In this document: positions 16,765 through 25,801 of the stretch, piece by piece
How positions within the stretch are numbered: position 1 is the first letter of the stretch
Layout of the letters: every line of letters starts with the position of its first letter
Position numbers and translations under genes: made by a program
Origin: CAVWDU01 sp963840725
Lineage (GTDB): Bacteria; Pseudomonadota; Gammaproteobacteria; Pseudomonadales; Halieaceae
Reading direction: 5' to 3'
Assembly: GCA_963840725.1 (NCBI GenBank)
Contig: CAWIZY010000018.1
Location: forward strand, 62,001 to 126,000
Length of the DNA: 64,000 nt
Notes under the pieces: generated by a model
Told to the model about the DNA's origin: nothing
Databases searched by the model: none
What the model saw: only the letters and a program-made list of their open reading frames with translations

Positions 16765-18807
16765 ATGAAGCTGTGCAGCTATGTCTGCGGTGAGTGGCGC
16801 GAGGGCCAGGGCAGCGGCATCGTGGTGAACAATGCGGTAAGCGGTGCGCCTGTGTGTGAGGTCGGCAGCTCCGGGATCGACTTTGCTGAGGTGGCCAACT
16901 ACGCCCGGGACTTGGGCGGGCCGGCACTGCGAGCCATGACCTTTCATGAGCGCGCGGCCGGACTGAAGGCCATGGCCAAGCACCTGATGGCAAATAAAGA
17001 GGCCTTTTACACCGTTTCTGCCCAGACCGGGGCCTCACGCGCGGATGGCTGGGTTGATATCGAGGGGGGGATTGGGACGGTGTTCACCTATGCCAGCCTG
17101 GTGGCTCGCGAGTTTCCCAATGATACGGTGATGGTCGAGGGCGAGATGGAGCGACTTTCCAAAGGTGGCAGCTTTGTCGGTCGGCATATTCTCACCCCCA
17201 GGCAGGGGGTCGCTGTGCACATCAACGCGTTTAATTTTCCCTGCTGGGGTATGTTGGAAAAGATCGCGCCTTCCCTGGCAGCGGGTATGCCCGTCATTGT
17301 CAAGCCCGCTACACCCACGGCCTATCTGACCGAAGCGATGGTGCGTGAGATGGTCTCTGGCGGGTTTTTGCCTGAGGGCGCCATACAGCTGGTTTGCGGC
17401 AGTGTGGGTGATCTGCTCGATCAGTTGTCGGAGCAGGATGTGGTGACTTTTACCGGGTCGGCCCGCACCGGGCACAAACTGCGCGCGCACCCCAACATTG
17501 TCGCCCGTTCAATTCCTTTTACCATGGAGGCGGACTCGCTCAATTGCGCCATTCTGGGCAAATCTGTACAACCCGGTGATGAGGAGTTTGATCTGTTCGT
17601 CAAGGAAGTGGTTCGCGAGATGACGGTCAAAGCCGGTCAGAAGTGCACCGCGATCCGGCGTGCAATCGTGCCAGCGGAGCAGTTAGACGCCGTCGAAGCG
17701 GCTCTCAGGGAGCGACTCGAAAAGGTGGTGGTGGGTGATCCTGCCCGGGAATCGGTGCGCATGGGTCCCTTGGTAGGGCGTGATCAGGCCGCTGATGTGC
17801 GCTCAGCCATGGAGCAACTGGCACAGGAATGTAAAATCGTCTTTGGTGGTGGTGAGCAATTCGATATCCTCGGTTGCGGCAACGACAGTGGCGCGTTCTT
17901 TCCCGTGACGCTGCTGCGCTGCGATGATCCCCACGCCAAACGACGGGTGCACGAGGTCGAGGCCTTTGGCCCGGTGAGCACCCTGATGCCCTATGCCGAT
18001 TTGCAGGATGCCGTGGATATCGCCCGTCTGGGTCGCGGCAGTCTGGTGGGATCACTCTTTACCTATGACGACCAGGAAGCCCGCGAGGTGATCCTGGGTG
18101 CGGCTCCCTGGCACGGACGTATGTTGGTTATTAACCGGGATTGCGCTGGGGAGTCGACTGGCCATGGGTCGCCACTGGCCATGCTGGTGCATGGCGGCCC
18201 CGGTCGCGCGGGCGGCGGCGAAGAACTGGGCGGCGCCAGAGCGGTTAAGCACTACCTGCAGCGCACGGCCCTGCAGGGGTCTCCTACGACTTTGATGGCG
18301 ATCACTTCTGAATACCATCCCGGCGCAAAAACCTTTAGCGACGGCGTGCATCCGTTCAAGAAATGGTTTGAAGACCTGCAGATCGGAGAGACCCTGATCA
18401 CTCACCGGCGCACCGTGACCGAGGCGGATATTGTCAACTTCGGGTGTATCAGTGGCGATCATTTCTACGCTCACTTTGACGAAATAGCGGCGCGGGACTC
18501 GTTTTTTGGCAAGCGCGTTGCCCACGGCTATTTTGTCATATCCGCCGCGGCCGGGATGTTCGTTGAGCCCTCGCCCGGCCCGGTCATTGCTAATTACGGC
18601 TTGGAGAATCTGCGGTTTGTGGAACCGGTTGCCCCCGGCGATACCATCCAGGTCAAGCTCTCGGTCAAGCGGAAGGTAAAAAAAGCCCCCCGGGGAGATG
18701 AGCAGGCCAATGGCGTGGTGGTCTGGGCTGTAGAAGTCACTAACCAGAATCAGGAGCCCGTAGCCATCTACGACATTTTGACGCTGGTCGCACGGCGCGA
18801 GCCCTGA
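16765..18807 (+). CDS. paaZ: oxepin-CoA hydrolase / 3-oxo-5,6-dehydrosuberyl-CoA semialdehyde dehydrogenase
   Basis: PaaZ opens the oxepin-CoA ring and oxidises the resulting aldehyde. The N-terminal aldehyde dehydrogenase domain has catalytic Glu255 (TMEADSLN) and Cys294 (AGQKCTAI), close to E256 and C295 of the E. coli enzyme. The C-terminal MaoC-type hydratase domain has Asp565 and His570 in GDHFYAH. The 680-residue length matches E. coli PaaZ. I chose ATG 16765, preceded by GGAG, over the upstream ATG 16723 because the protein then begins like known PaaZ (MKLCSYVCGEW). It is first in the long catabolic operon. Confidence 0.96.
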   Translation: MKLCSYVCGEWREGQGSGIVVNNAVSGAPVCEVGSSGIDFAEVANYARDLGGPALRAMTFHERAAGLKAMAKHLMANKEAFYTVSAQTGASRADGWVDIEGGIGTVFTYASLVAREFPNDTVMVEGEMERLSKGGSFVGRHILTPRQGVAVHINAFNFPCWGMLEKIAPSLAAGMPVIVKPATPTAYLTEAMVREMVSGGFLPEGAIQLVCGSVGDLLDQLSEQDVVTFTGSARTGHKLRAHPNIVARSIPFTMEADSLNCAILGKSVQPGDEEFDLFVKEVVREMTVKAGQKCTAIRRAIVPAEQLDAVEAALRERLEKVVVGDPARESVRMGPLVGRDQAADVRSAMEQLAQECKIVFGGGEQFDILGCGNDSGAFFPVTLLRCDDPHAKRRVHEVEAFGPVSTLMPYADLQDAVDIARLGRGSLVGSLFTYDDQEAREVILGAAPWHGRMLVINRDCAGESTGHGSPLAMLVHGGPGRAGGGEELGGARAVKHYLQRTALQGSPTTLMAITSEYHPGAKTFSDGVHPFKKWFEDLQIGETLITHRRTVTEADIVNFGCISGDHFYAHFDEIAARDSFFGKRVAHGYFVISAAAGMFVEPSPGPVIANYGLENLRFVEPVAPGDTIQVKLSVKRKVKKAPRGDEQANGVVVWAVEVTNQNQEPVAIYDILTLVARREP

Positions 18808-18841
18808 AGTGCGCGGGCGCAGATGCAAGAAGGAATGAACC

Positions 18842-19633
18842 ATGACCCACGAGACGATTGAATTTGTGATCAGCGAGGGCGTTGCCCTGCTGACATTGAA
18901 CCGGCCTGAGGCTCTGAACAGTTTTACCGCCCAGATGCACGGGGAAGTGCGGGAGGTACTAACGCGGGCCGCCGAGGACAGCCAGGTTCGCGCGGTTATG
19001 ATCACCGGCAAGGGACGCGGTTTCTGCGCCGGGCAGGACCTCAACGATCGGGCCGTCGCGCCGGGCGCGGCCAGACCGGACCTGGGTGAATCGGTCAATA
19101 ACTACTACAACCCCCTGATCCGGCTCATTACCGGCATGGAAAAACCGGTCATTTGCGCCGTCAACGGGGTCGCCGCCGGGGCCGGCGCCAATATCGCTCT
19201 GGCCTGTGACATTGTCATTGCCGGACGTTCTGCCAGTTTTATCGAATCTTTCAGCAAGCTGGGCCTGATTCCGGATTCCGGTGGCACCTGGATTCTGCCC
19301 CGGCTGGTGGGCATGGCGCGGGCCAAAGGGCTGGCTATGCTGGGACCCAAGGTATCTGCGGAGCAGGCCGAGGCCTGGGGTATGATCTGGCAGGTTGTGG
19401 ACGACGCCGACCTGATGGCCACCGCGCTGGGTCTGGCAACACAGATGGCGCAGCAGCCCACCCGCGGTTTTGCCTTTACCAAACAGGCTTTCGCCGCGTC
19501 TGCAGCCAATACGCTGGACCAGCAGTTGGAGCTGGAAAAGGAACTGATGCGTGCCGCCGGCCAGACGGCTGATTATCAGGAGGGTGTGAGCGCCTTTCTG
19601 GAAAAACGCGCACCGCAGTACCGGGGTGAGTGA
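18842..19633 (+). CDS. paaG: ring-1,2-epoxyphenylacetyl-CoA isomerase
   Basis: PaaG belongs to the crotonase family and rearranges the ring epoxide to oxepin-CoA; it also shifts double bonds later in the route. The 263-residue protein shows the crotonase fold motifs. These are GKGRGFCAGQDLNDR near 59-73, the oxyanion-hole region VNGVAAGAGANIALACD, and SKLGLIPDSGGTWILPR with the catalytic acid in the position usual for this isomerase subgroup. AAGGA precedes the ATG. It lies 34 bases after paaZ, and its stop codon abuts the paaI start, consistent with one transcript. Identity rests on sequence and operon position together. Confidence 0.94.
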   Translation: MTHETIEFVISEGVALLTLNRPEALNSFTAQMHGEVREVLTRAAEDSQVRAVMITGKGRGFCAGQDLNDRAVAPGAARPDLGESVNNYYNPLIRLITGMEKPVICAVNGVAAGAGANIALACDIVIAGRSASFIESFSKLGLIPDSGGTWILPRLVGMARAKGLAMLGPKVSAEQAEAWGMIWQVVDDADLMATALGLATQMAQQPTRGFAFTKQAFAASAANTLDQQLELEKELMRAAGQTADYQEGVSAFLEKRAPQYRGE

Positions 19634-20083
19634 ATGGACCTCAATGCAGATCAACTCGCGCGGGCTTGCGCCGACACCATGTTCGCCAACGACCGTGCCA
19701 GTAGAACATTGGGTATGTCTATCGAGACGATCAGTTCCGGGCGTGCAGTGCTGACCATGGTAGTGCGTGACGATATGGTTAACGGGCACAATATCTGTCA
19801 CGGCGGAATGATTTTCACCCTGGCCGATAGCGCTTTCGCCTGTGCCTGCAATAGCCACAACTTTAGTGCCGTGGCGGCAGGTGCGAGGATCGATTTTTTG
19901 GCCCCGGGCAGGCTCGGCGACCAACTTACAGCGGTTGCCCAGCAGAACTCTCAGGGCAAGCGCAGCGGCGTTTATGATGTGTCGGTGAGCAATCAGGCGG
20001 GTAGCGTAATTGCCCTGTTTCGCGGTAATTCACAACGTATCGGTGGTCATCTGGTCGATGCGACGACGGGAGATCCGGTGTAA
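19634..20083 (+). CDS. paaI: hydroxyphenylacetyl-CoA thioesterase
   Basis: PaaI is a hot-dog-fold thioesterase thought to rescue CoA from dead-end ring-hydroxylated thioesters formed when the epoxide pathway stalls. The 149-residue sequence has the family signature GHNICHGGMIFTLADSAFACACN near residues 54-76 and a conserved AGARIDFLAPGR strand. It begins immediately after the paaG stop, and its last base overlaps the paaJ start (TAATG), so translation is very probably coupled. Length and context match known PaaI. Confidence 0.94.
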   Translation: MDLNADQLARACADTMFANDRASRTLGMSIETISSGRAVLTMVVRDDMVNGHNICHGGMIFTLADSAFACACNSHNFSAVAAGARIDFLAPGRLGDQLTAVAQQNSQGKRSGVYDVSVSNQAGSVIALFRGNSQRIGGHLVDATTGDPV

Positions 20084-21288
20084 TGCAAGATGCCTATATT
20101 TGTGATGCGGTGAGAACGCCGATAGGCCGCTATGGCGGGGGTTTGGCAAGTGTGCGCGCAGACGATCTCGGTGCGATACCCATCAAGGCACTACTGGCTC
20201 GTAATACCGGGGTCGACTGGGCTTGTGTCGACGACCTCTGGTTCGGGTGTGCAAACCAGGCCGGCGAAGACAACCGCAACGTTGCGCGCATGAGCGCCTT
20301 GCTGGCGGGCCTTCCAGTCACGGTGCCGGCGGTAACCATCAACCGTCTTTGCGGCTCCGGCATGGACGCCGTGGGTACTGCGGCGCGCGCCATCAAAGCC
20401 GGTGAAATCGCCATGGCTATTGTCGGTGGGGTAGAGGCCATGTCACGGGCGCCGTTTGTTCTCGGCAAAGCGGACAAGGCCTTCAGTCGCAGTGCCCAGA
20501 TGTACGACACCACGATGGGGTGGCGCTTCGTCAACCGGCTCATGAAGGCGCAGTACGGAATCGACTCCATGCCCGAGACCGCAGAAAACGTCGCCGAACA
20601 GTTTAAAATAGAGCGAGGGGACCAGGACGCCTTTGCACTGCGCAGCCAGCAGCGCGCCGCCGCCGCCGTTGAGGCCGGATATTTTGACCAGGAACTGGTG
20701 CCGGTCACCATCCCTCAGCGCAGAGGTGATCCCAAAGTGGTTACTCTCGACGAGCATCCACGGGCTGATACCACGGCCGAGGCGCTCGCGGCATTGCCCA
20801 CGCCCTTTCGTGCTGATGGCACGGTGACCGCAGGCAACGCCTCGGGCATCAACGATGGCGCCTGCGCCCTTTTGGTGGCGACCGAGGCCGCGGCGGTGAG
20901 CAACGGGCTGACCCCGCAAGCACGTATTGTCGGCATGGCCTGCAGTGGCCTGGAACCGAGAATCATGGGCTACGGGCCAGTGGAGGCGAGCCGGAAGGTG
21001 CTGGCGCTGGCGGGTTTGTCCCTCGATGCTATGGATGTCATCGAGCTGAACGAAGCCTTCGCCGCGCAGGGTCTGGCGGTGCTGCGCGCGCTGGGACTCG
21101 CCGATGATGCGCCACAGGTCAACCCCAATGGCGGGGCGATTGCTCTGGGCCATCCACTGGGCATGAGTGGTGCCCGGCTGGTTACCACAGCCCTGTATCA
21201 ATTACAGCGCACAGGTGGCCGTTACGCCTTGTGCACCATGTGCATCGGAGTCGGTCAGGGTATTGCCTTGATCATCGAACGTGTCTGA
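20083..21288 (+). CDS. paaJ: 3-oxoadipyl-CoA / 3-oxo-5,6-dehydrosuberyl-CoA thiolase
   Basis: A 401-residue thiolase that cleaves 3-oxo-dehydrosuberyl-CoA and 3-oxoadipyl-CoA, giving acetyl-CoA and succinyl-CoA. The acylated nucleophile is Cys90 in NRLCGSGMDAV. NEAFAAQG, GGAIALGHPLGMSGAR and the second active cysteine in CTMCIGVGQG are present. The length is that of E. coli PaaJ. The start codon overlaps the paaI stop by one base. It is very similar in design to PcaF thiolases of the beta-ketoadipate route, but its position among paa genes favours PaaJ. Confidence 0.95.
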   Translation: MQDAYICDAVRTPIGRYGGGLASVRADDLGAIPIKALLARNTGVDWACVDDLWFGCANQAGEDNRNVARMSALLAGLPVTVPAVTINRLCGSGMDAVGTAARAIKAGEIAMAIVGGVEAMSRAPFVLGKADKAFSRSAQMYDTTMGWRFVNRLMKAQYGIDSMPETAENVAEQFKIERGDQDAFALRSQQRAAAAVEAGYFDQELVPVTIPQRRGDPKVVTLDEHPRADTTAEALAALPTPFRADGTVTAGNASGINDGACALLVATEAAAVSNGLTPQARIVGMACSGLEPRIMGYGPVEASRKVLALAGLSLDAMDVIELNEAFAAQGLAVLRALGLADDAPQVNPNGGAIALGHPLGMSGARLVTTALYQLQRTGGRYALCTMCIGVGQGIALIIERV

Positions 21289-21327
21289 GCGCTCGCGCCA
21301 GACGGGTATTCTCACTGGAGGAAAACC

Positions 21328-22296
21328 ATGACCATTGAACACACGCAGGTAGAACTGAATCACCTGGAGGCCGGTTTTCAGGCGCGTATCGACGCCGAAG
21401 AAAAAATCGAGCCCAAGGACTGGATGCCGGACAAATACCGCAGGAACCTCGTGCGGCAGATGTCCCAGCACGCTCATTCCGAGGTGGTTGGCATGCAGCC
21501 CGAGGGCAACTGGATCACCCGGGCCCCAACGCTACATCGAAAATGTGTGCTGTTGGCCAAGGTTCAGGATGAAGGCGGCCACGGTCTGTATCTCTACAGT
21601 GCTGCCGAGACCCTGGGAACCAGTCGTGAAGAGATGATTGACGCGCTGCATGAAGGTAAGGCGAAGTATGCGTCTATTTTCAATTATCCGGCGATAACCT
21701 GGGCGGATATCGGTGCGATAGGATGGCTGGTCGATGGGGCCGCGATCGTCAATCAGGTGTCATTGCAGCGCACCTCCTACGGTCCCTACTCGCGGGGCAT
21801 GGTACGCATTTGTAAAGAGGAGAGCTTCCACCAGCGTCAGGGCTACCACATCATGATGGTGCTCGCCAGAGGCAGTGAGGAGCAAAAGGCCATGGCACAG
21901 GATGCGCTCAACCGCTTCTGGTGGCCGTCGTTGATGATGTTCGGCCCCCACGATGGCGAGTCGGCCCATTCTGCCCAGTCCATGAAGTGGAAAATAAAGC
22001 GCCAGAGCAACGATGAATTGCGGCAGAAGTTTGTCGACCAGACGGTCCGCCAGGCCGAGGTGATCGGCCTCAGTATTCCCGATCCGGATTTGCAGTGGAA
22101 TGAGGAGCGGGGACATTACGACTTTGGCGAGATTGACTGGGATGAGTTCGGTCGGGTGATCGCCGGTGACGGTCCCTGTAATCGGCAGCGTATGCAGCAC
22201 CACAAGCGTGCTCATGAGGACGGTGCCTGGGTGCGTGACGCCATCGCCGCTCACGAGGAGAAAAAACGCATGCGCGCCGGTAAGGCCGCCGCCTGA
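21328..22296 (+). CDS. paaA: phenylacetyl-CoA epoxidase catalytic subunit
   Basis: PaaA is the di-iron monooxygenase subunit that adds oxygen to the ring of phenylacetyl-CoA to form the 1,2-epoxide. The 322-residue protein has the expected ferritin-like helices with metal-binding Glu/His motifs, including VQDEGGHGLYLYSA and CKEESFHQRQGYHIM. GGAGG lies upstream of the ATG. It is the first of five collinear genes encoding the epoxidase complex (paaABCDE), separated from paaJ by 39 bases and from paaB by 12. Confidence 0.97.
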   Translation: MTIEHTQVELNHLEAGFQARIDAEEKIEPKDWMPDKYRRNLVRQMSQHAHSEVVGMQPEGNWITRAPTLHRKCVLLAKVQDEGGHGLYLYSAAETLGTSREEMIDALHEGKAKYASIFNYPAITWADIGAIGWLVDGAAIVNQVSLQRTSYGPYSRGMVRICKEESFHQRQGYHIMMVLARGSEEQKAMAQDALNRFWWPSLMMFGPHDGESAHSAQSMKWKIKRQSNDELRQKFVDQTVRQAEVIGLSIPDPDLQWNEERGHYDFGEIDWDEFGRVIAGDGPCNRQRMQHHKRAHEDGAWVRDAIAAHEEKKRMRAGKAAA

Positions 22297-22308
22297 GGGA
22301 GATAACTT

Positions 22309-22593
22309 ATGTCGGATCATATGCAGTTGTTTGAAGTATTCATTCGTTCCAGGCGGGGACTGGACCATAAACACGTCGGCAGTTTGCACGCCGAGGACCC
22401 GGCCCAGGCTTTGGAGTACGCCCGCGATGTATACACCCGTCGCAGTGAGGGCGTCAGCATCTGGGTGGTAAATTCCTCGGATATCGTGGCTTCCCAGGAA
22501 GCCGACTGCGAGAGTTTTTACGACCCACTGGATGACAAACCCTACCGGCACGCGACCCATTATCAACTGCCGGAAGAAGTGAACAATATGTGA
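22309..22593 (+). CDS. paaB: phenylacetyl-CoA epoxidase subunit PaaB
   Basis: PaaB is the small structural subunit that bridges PaaAC pairs in the epoxidase complex. The 94-residue sequence contains the family pattern MQLFEVFIRSRRGLDHKHVGS and then SLHAEDPAQALEYARDVYTRR, followed by GVSIWVVNSSDI. Length is normal. A GGGAG lies before the start. It sits between paaA and paaC with gaps of about 10 bases, the conserved order. Confidence 0.96.
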   Translation: MSDHMQLFEVFIRSRRGLDHKHVGSLHAEDPAQALEYARDVYTRRSEGVSIWVVNSSDIVASQEADCESFYDPLDDKPYRHATHYQLPEEVNNM

Positions 22594-22603
22594 GGCGACA
22601 GTC

Positions 22604-23389
22604 ATGTCAGCAATCGATACCAATAATGTGAGCGTGGCCCAGGCTGCGCTAAGTCAGTATGCGATCGGACTGGGGGATGATGCCCTGGTGCTGGGGCATC
22701 GCCTCTCCGAGTGGTGCAGTAAAGGCCCCTTTCTCGAGGAGGACCTGGCGTTGACCAATGTGTCACTGGATTACCTTGGGCGCGCCAGGATGTTCTACAG
22801 TTACGCGGCCGAAATTGAGGGCGGTGACTGCACCGAGGATACCCTGGCCTTTAGTCGGGACTGCCGCGAGTTCCGCAACCGACTGATCCACGAGTTGCCC
22901 CGGGGTGACTTCGCCTTCACCATGGCCAGGCAGTACCTGGTGGACGAGTTTAACCTGGCCTTTATGGGGCAGTTAATGAGCTCCAGCGATGCAACGCTCG
23001 CGGCAATTGCTACCAAAGCTGTCAAAGAGTGTCAGTACCACCTGCGGCGCAGCCGCGACTGGATGCTGCGTTTGGGCGATGGCACGCAAGAGAGTCAGAG
23101 CCGCCTGCAGAGCGCAGTGGACGATCTGTGGGGTTACACCCCGGAACTGTTCGAGCTGGATTCCGTTGAACAGGGTCTGGTAGCGAGCGGCGTGGCGGTG
23201 GATAGCACCAAGCTGCGCGCGGATTGGGAACGCGCCGTTCGGGCAACGCTCGCGGACGCTACGATTGCGGTCAGCGACGAGGACTGGTCTATCCGCGGTG
23301 GTCGCCAGGGAATGCATACGGAGCACCTGGGTCATTTGCTCAGCGAGTTGCAGTTTATGCAGCGGGCTTACCCGGGACTGGAGTGGTAG
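22604..23389 (+). CDS. paaC: phenylacetyl-CoA epoxidase structural subunit PaaC
   Basis: PaaC resembles PaaA in fold but is the non-catalytic partner that stabilises it. The 261-residue protein has the ferritin-like helical pattern with GDDALVLGHRLSEWC near the start, LGRARMFYSYAAEIEG, and AVKECQYHLRRSRDW in the centre. The ATG at 22604 follows a GAGG. The gene ends just before paaD. Subunit identity follows from sequence, length and operon order. Confidence 0.96.
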   Translation: MSAIDTNNVSVAQAALSQYAIGLGDDALVLGHRLSEWCSKGPFLEEDLALTNVSLDYLGRARMFYSYAAEIEGGDCTEDTLAFSRDCREFRNRLIHELPRGDFAFTMARQYLVDEFNLAFMGQLMSSSDATLAAIATKAVKECQYHLRRSRDWMLRLGDGTQESQSRLQSAVDDLWGYTPELFELDSVEQGLVASGVAVDSTKLRADWERAVRATLADATIAVSDEDWSIRGGRQGMHTEHLGHLLSELQFMQRAYPGLEW

Positions 23390-23397
23390 TCGGGCAT

Positions 23398-23931
23398 ATG
23401 TCTAACGTGGACCGGATTCCGTTACTTCCTGTCGAGGAACTGGAGCGGCGCAATCGGCGCGCCGGGTCGCCCGTCCCAGAGTTGTGGGCATTGCTGGATC
23501 AGGTCAAGGATCCGGAAATACCGGTGATCAGTATTTGGGAGCTGGGGGTGTTGCAGGACGTTACGCTCACGGATGGTGTGGTCCAGGTGACCATCACGCC
23601 GACGTATTCCGGTTGCCCGGCCATGACCGTTATGGCTGAGGATGTGACTGCCGCGCTGGCTGCTGCAGGTTACACCCGCTGCGAGATTGTCCAGCGGCTG
23701 ACGCCGGCCTGGTCTACCAGCTGGATTGCCGAGTCTGCACAGGAAGCGCTGCGCACTTATGGCATTGCGCCGCCGGGCTGTGGACATGATGGCACTCAGA
23801 GTCCCATTCATTGCCCCCACTGCGGCTCCGCCGATGTACGTACCGTGAGTGAATTTGGCTCCACGGCGTGTAAGGCACTCTACCAGTGTGCTCAGTGCGC
23901 GGAGCCTTTCGATTACTTCAAACCGATCTAG
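23398..23931 (+). CDS. paaD: PaaD, Fe-S maturation (MIP18/SufT-like) factor
   Basis: PaaD is needed for an active epoxidase, probably by helping build or protect metal centres; it carries a DUF59/MIP18-type domain. The 177-residue protein shows WALLDQVKDPEIPVISIWELG near the start and TPTYSGCPAMTVM in the domain. The C-terminal zinc-ribbon-like part has CPHCGS and CAQCAEPF. The frame is open back to 23224, but the ATG at 23398, 8 bases after the paaC stop, gives the normal length and N-terminus. It directly precedes paaE. Confidence 0.95.
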   Translation: MSNVDRIPLLPVEELERRNRRAGSPVPELWALLDQVKDPEIPVISIWELGVLQDVTLTDGVVQVTITPTYSGCPAMTVMAEDVTAALAAAGYTRCEIVQRLTPAWSTSWIAESAQEALRTYGIAPPGCGHDGTQSPIHCPHCGSADVRTVSEFGSTACKALYQCAQCAEPFDYFKPI

Positions 23932-23940
23932 GAGCTGTTC

Positions 23941-25032
23941 ATGGCGACACCGCAGTTTTATCCACTCACCGTGTCGGCTGTCGAAGCTGAAACCGATCAC
24001 GCCATCAAGGTCAGTTTTGCGGTCCCGGACAACTTGCGCGACGTGTTCGGTTACCGGCAGGGCCAGTACCTGACCCTGCAGTCGAGCATAGATGGCGAGA
24101 CCGTGCGACGGTCCTATTCAATTTGTTCCGGCATTAATGATCCAGCGATGCAGGTGGCTATCAAACGGGTCGAAGGCGGGGTCTTCTCCAACTATGCCAA
24201 CGACTCGCTGGCAGCAGGAGAGGTGGTTGAAGTGATGCCGCCCCAGGGCAGTTTTTTTACCGAATTGGACCCGGGGGCTGCGCGCAATTACCTGTTTATT
24301 TCAGCTGGCAGCGGGATAACGCCGGTGGTGTCAAACATCAAGAGCATTCTTGAGGAGGAACCCGCCAGCCGGGTGACCTTGCTGTTCGGCAATCAGCGCA
24401 CGAATACCATCATGTTCCGGGAGACCCTGAGCTTTTTGAAAAATCGCTACCTGAGCCGCTTCCACTGGGTAAATATACTCAGCAAGGAAGACCAGGGTGC
24501 GGACGTGCTCAACGGGCGTCTCAATAATCGCAAAGGCGGTGAACTGAACCGGCAGTTGATCAAACTGGGCAGTTACGACGAGTACTTTATCTGCGGGCCT
24601 GAATCGATGATCTCGGAAGTTTCCCGGGGACTGCGTGGCGTCGGGGTTGCAGAGGAGCATATTCATTACGAATTGTTTGCAAGCTCAGCGGAGGACGCCC
24701 GTGCCGTGGTGGAGAAGCACCATGCCCGAGCCCGGGAGTACGGCGGTAAGCTCAGCCAGGTTACCGTGGTTCTGGATGGCAGAGGCAGCCAGTTTGAGCT
24801 GTCAGCGGATGGTGAAAATGTTCTCGATGCCGGGCTCAATCACGGCGTCGACCTGCCATACTCCTGCAAAGGCGGTGTCTGCTCGACCTGTAAAGCCAAG
24901 CTGGTGGAAGGGCAGGTGGATATGGATATTACGCATGGTCTGGAAGCGGAGGAGCTTGAGGCGGGGTTCATTTTGACCTGCCAGGCTCATCCGATCAGTG
25001 ACCGGGTGGTGGTGGACTTCGATCAGAAATAA
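23941..25032 (+). CDS. paaE: phenylacetyl-CoA epoxidase reductase
   Basis: PaaE passes electrons from NADPH through FAD and a plant-type [2Fe-2S] cluster to the PaaA di-iron centre. The 363-residue protein has an FAD-binding segment RRSYSICSGIND, the NADP-binding region FISAGSGITPVVSNI, and a C-terminal ferredoxin domain with cysteines in YSCKGGVCSTCKAKL (CX4CX2C) and a fourth Cys in FILTCQAHP. Length is that of known PaaE. Its 3' end overlaps the next gene by 35 bases, which ties the downstream cytochrome genes to this operon. Confidence 0.96.
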   Translation: MATPQFYPLTVSAVEAETDHAIKVSFAVPDNLRDVFGYRQGQYLTLQSSIDGETVRRSYSICSGINDPAMQVAIKRVEGGVFSNYANDSLAAGEVVEVMPPQGSFFTELDPGAARNYLFISAGSGITPVVSNIKSILEEEPASRVTLLFGNQRTNTIMFRETLSFLKNRYLSRFHWVNILSKEDQGADVLNGRLNNRKGGELNRQLIKLGSYDEYFICGPESMISEVSRGLRGVGVAEEHIHYELFASSAEDARAVVEKHHARAREYGGKLSQVTVVLDGRGSQFELSADGENVLDAGLNHGVDLPYSCKGGVCSTCKAKLVEGQVDMDITHGLEAEELEAGFILTCQAHPISDRVVVDFDQK

Positions 25033-25801
25033 AGGGCGCAGCACACAGGATACCGGGTCCGCTCAGCACGATTCCGCCGCGACTCCCGCTGCACTGTGTG
25101 TTCGCTTTGCCCTGCTAGTTGCGCTGCTGCTGGCCCTGCCTCTGGCAGTGGCTCTGGTGGGGGGGCCGCCACCGGTCAGTTACGTTTGGGACGTCGCCAA
25201 CCTGCTGGGTTTTCTCTCCCTGTCCTGCATGCTGCTATTGCTTTACTACACGGGGCGTCCGCGCAGCTTTCCCTCTTTTAGCGGTCGATTTTTTGCCAAC
25301 CTGCACCGTGATATCGGCTACCTGTCCCTGGTGTTTATCGGCCTGCATGTAGGGCTGTTGTTGCTTGCCGAGCCGCTGCTGGTTGAACACCTGAAGCTCA
25401 CCGCACCCCTCTATATGCTGGCCGGACTGGCAGCCGCCGGACTCTGCCTGCTGCTGGTACTATCGTCCGTTACTCCTTTGCGGCGCAAGCTGTGGGCCGA
25501 CTATCGGTCGTTCCGCCAGCTTCACGGTTGGCTTTCATTACTGGTGCTTGCGCTTGCGTTGGTGCACCTCGGCGGCAGTGCCTTTTACCTCAATCACTGG
25601 ATGAAGCTTGCCGTGGTGGGCGCGGTGGCCTGCACATTGGCGGCTTACTACCTGATCGTCGGCCCCAGGTCGCGCGTGTTGGGTTCAGGCCGTTACCGGC
25701 TGCGCAACAGCGCACGCTACTCCCATTTTGTCAGTTATGGTGCCGCGCTTTTGCTGGCAGGGCTGGTTGTACTCGTGGTGCGGGGGCCTGGCGGCGAATG
25801 A
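24998..25801 (+). CDS. ferric-reductase-like transmembrane cytochrome b
   Basis: A 267-residue membrane protein with about six helices. Two histidine pairs, each 14 residues apart on neighbouring helices (HRDIGYLSLVFIGLH and HGWLSLLVLALALVH), are the di-heme ligand pattern of the ferric-reductase-like/YedZ transmembrane domain. No FAD or NADP domain is attached. The only plausible start is the GTG at 24998, inside the last 35 bases of paaE. The next gene, a multiheme cytochrome c, overlaps its stop, so the pair probably forms an electron conduit between the membrane and the periplasm. I do not know this as a standard paa gene. Confidence 0.8.
   Translation: MTGWWWTSIRNKGRSTQDTGSAQHDSAATPAALCVRFALLVALLLALPLAVALVGGPPPVSYVWDVANLLGFLSLSCMLLLLYYTGRPRSFPSFSGRFFANLHRDIGYLSLVFIGLHVGLLLLAEPLLVEHLKLTAPLYMLAGLAAAGLCLLLVLSSVTPLRRKLWADYRSFRQLHGWLSLLVLALALVHLGGSAFYLNHWMKLAVVGAVACTLAAYYLIVGPRSRVLGSGRYRLRNSARYSHFVSYGAALLLAGLVVLVVRGPGGE

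Noticed and set aside
18052..19098. A 348-codon minus-strand open frame spanning the paaZ-paaG junction
   Set aside because: It lies opposite two well-identified genes and crosses their boundary, with no family signature.
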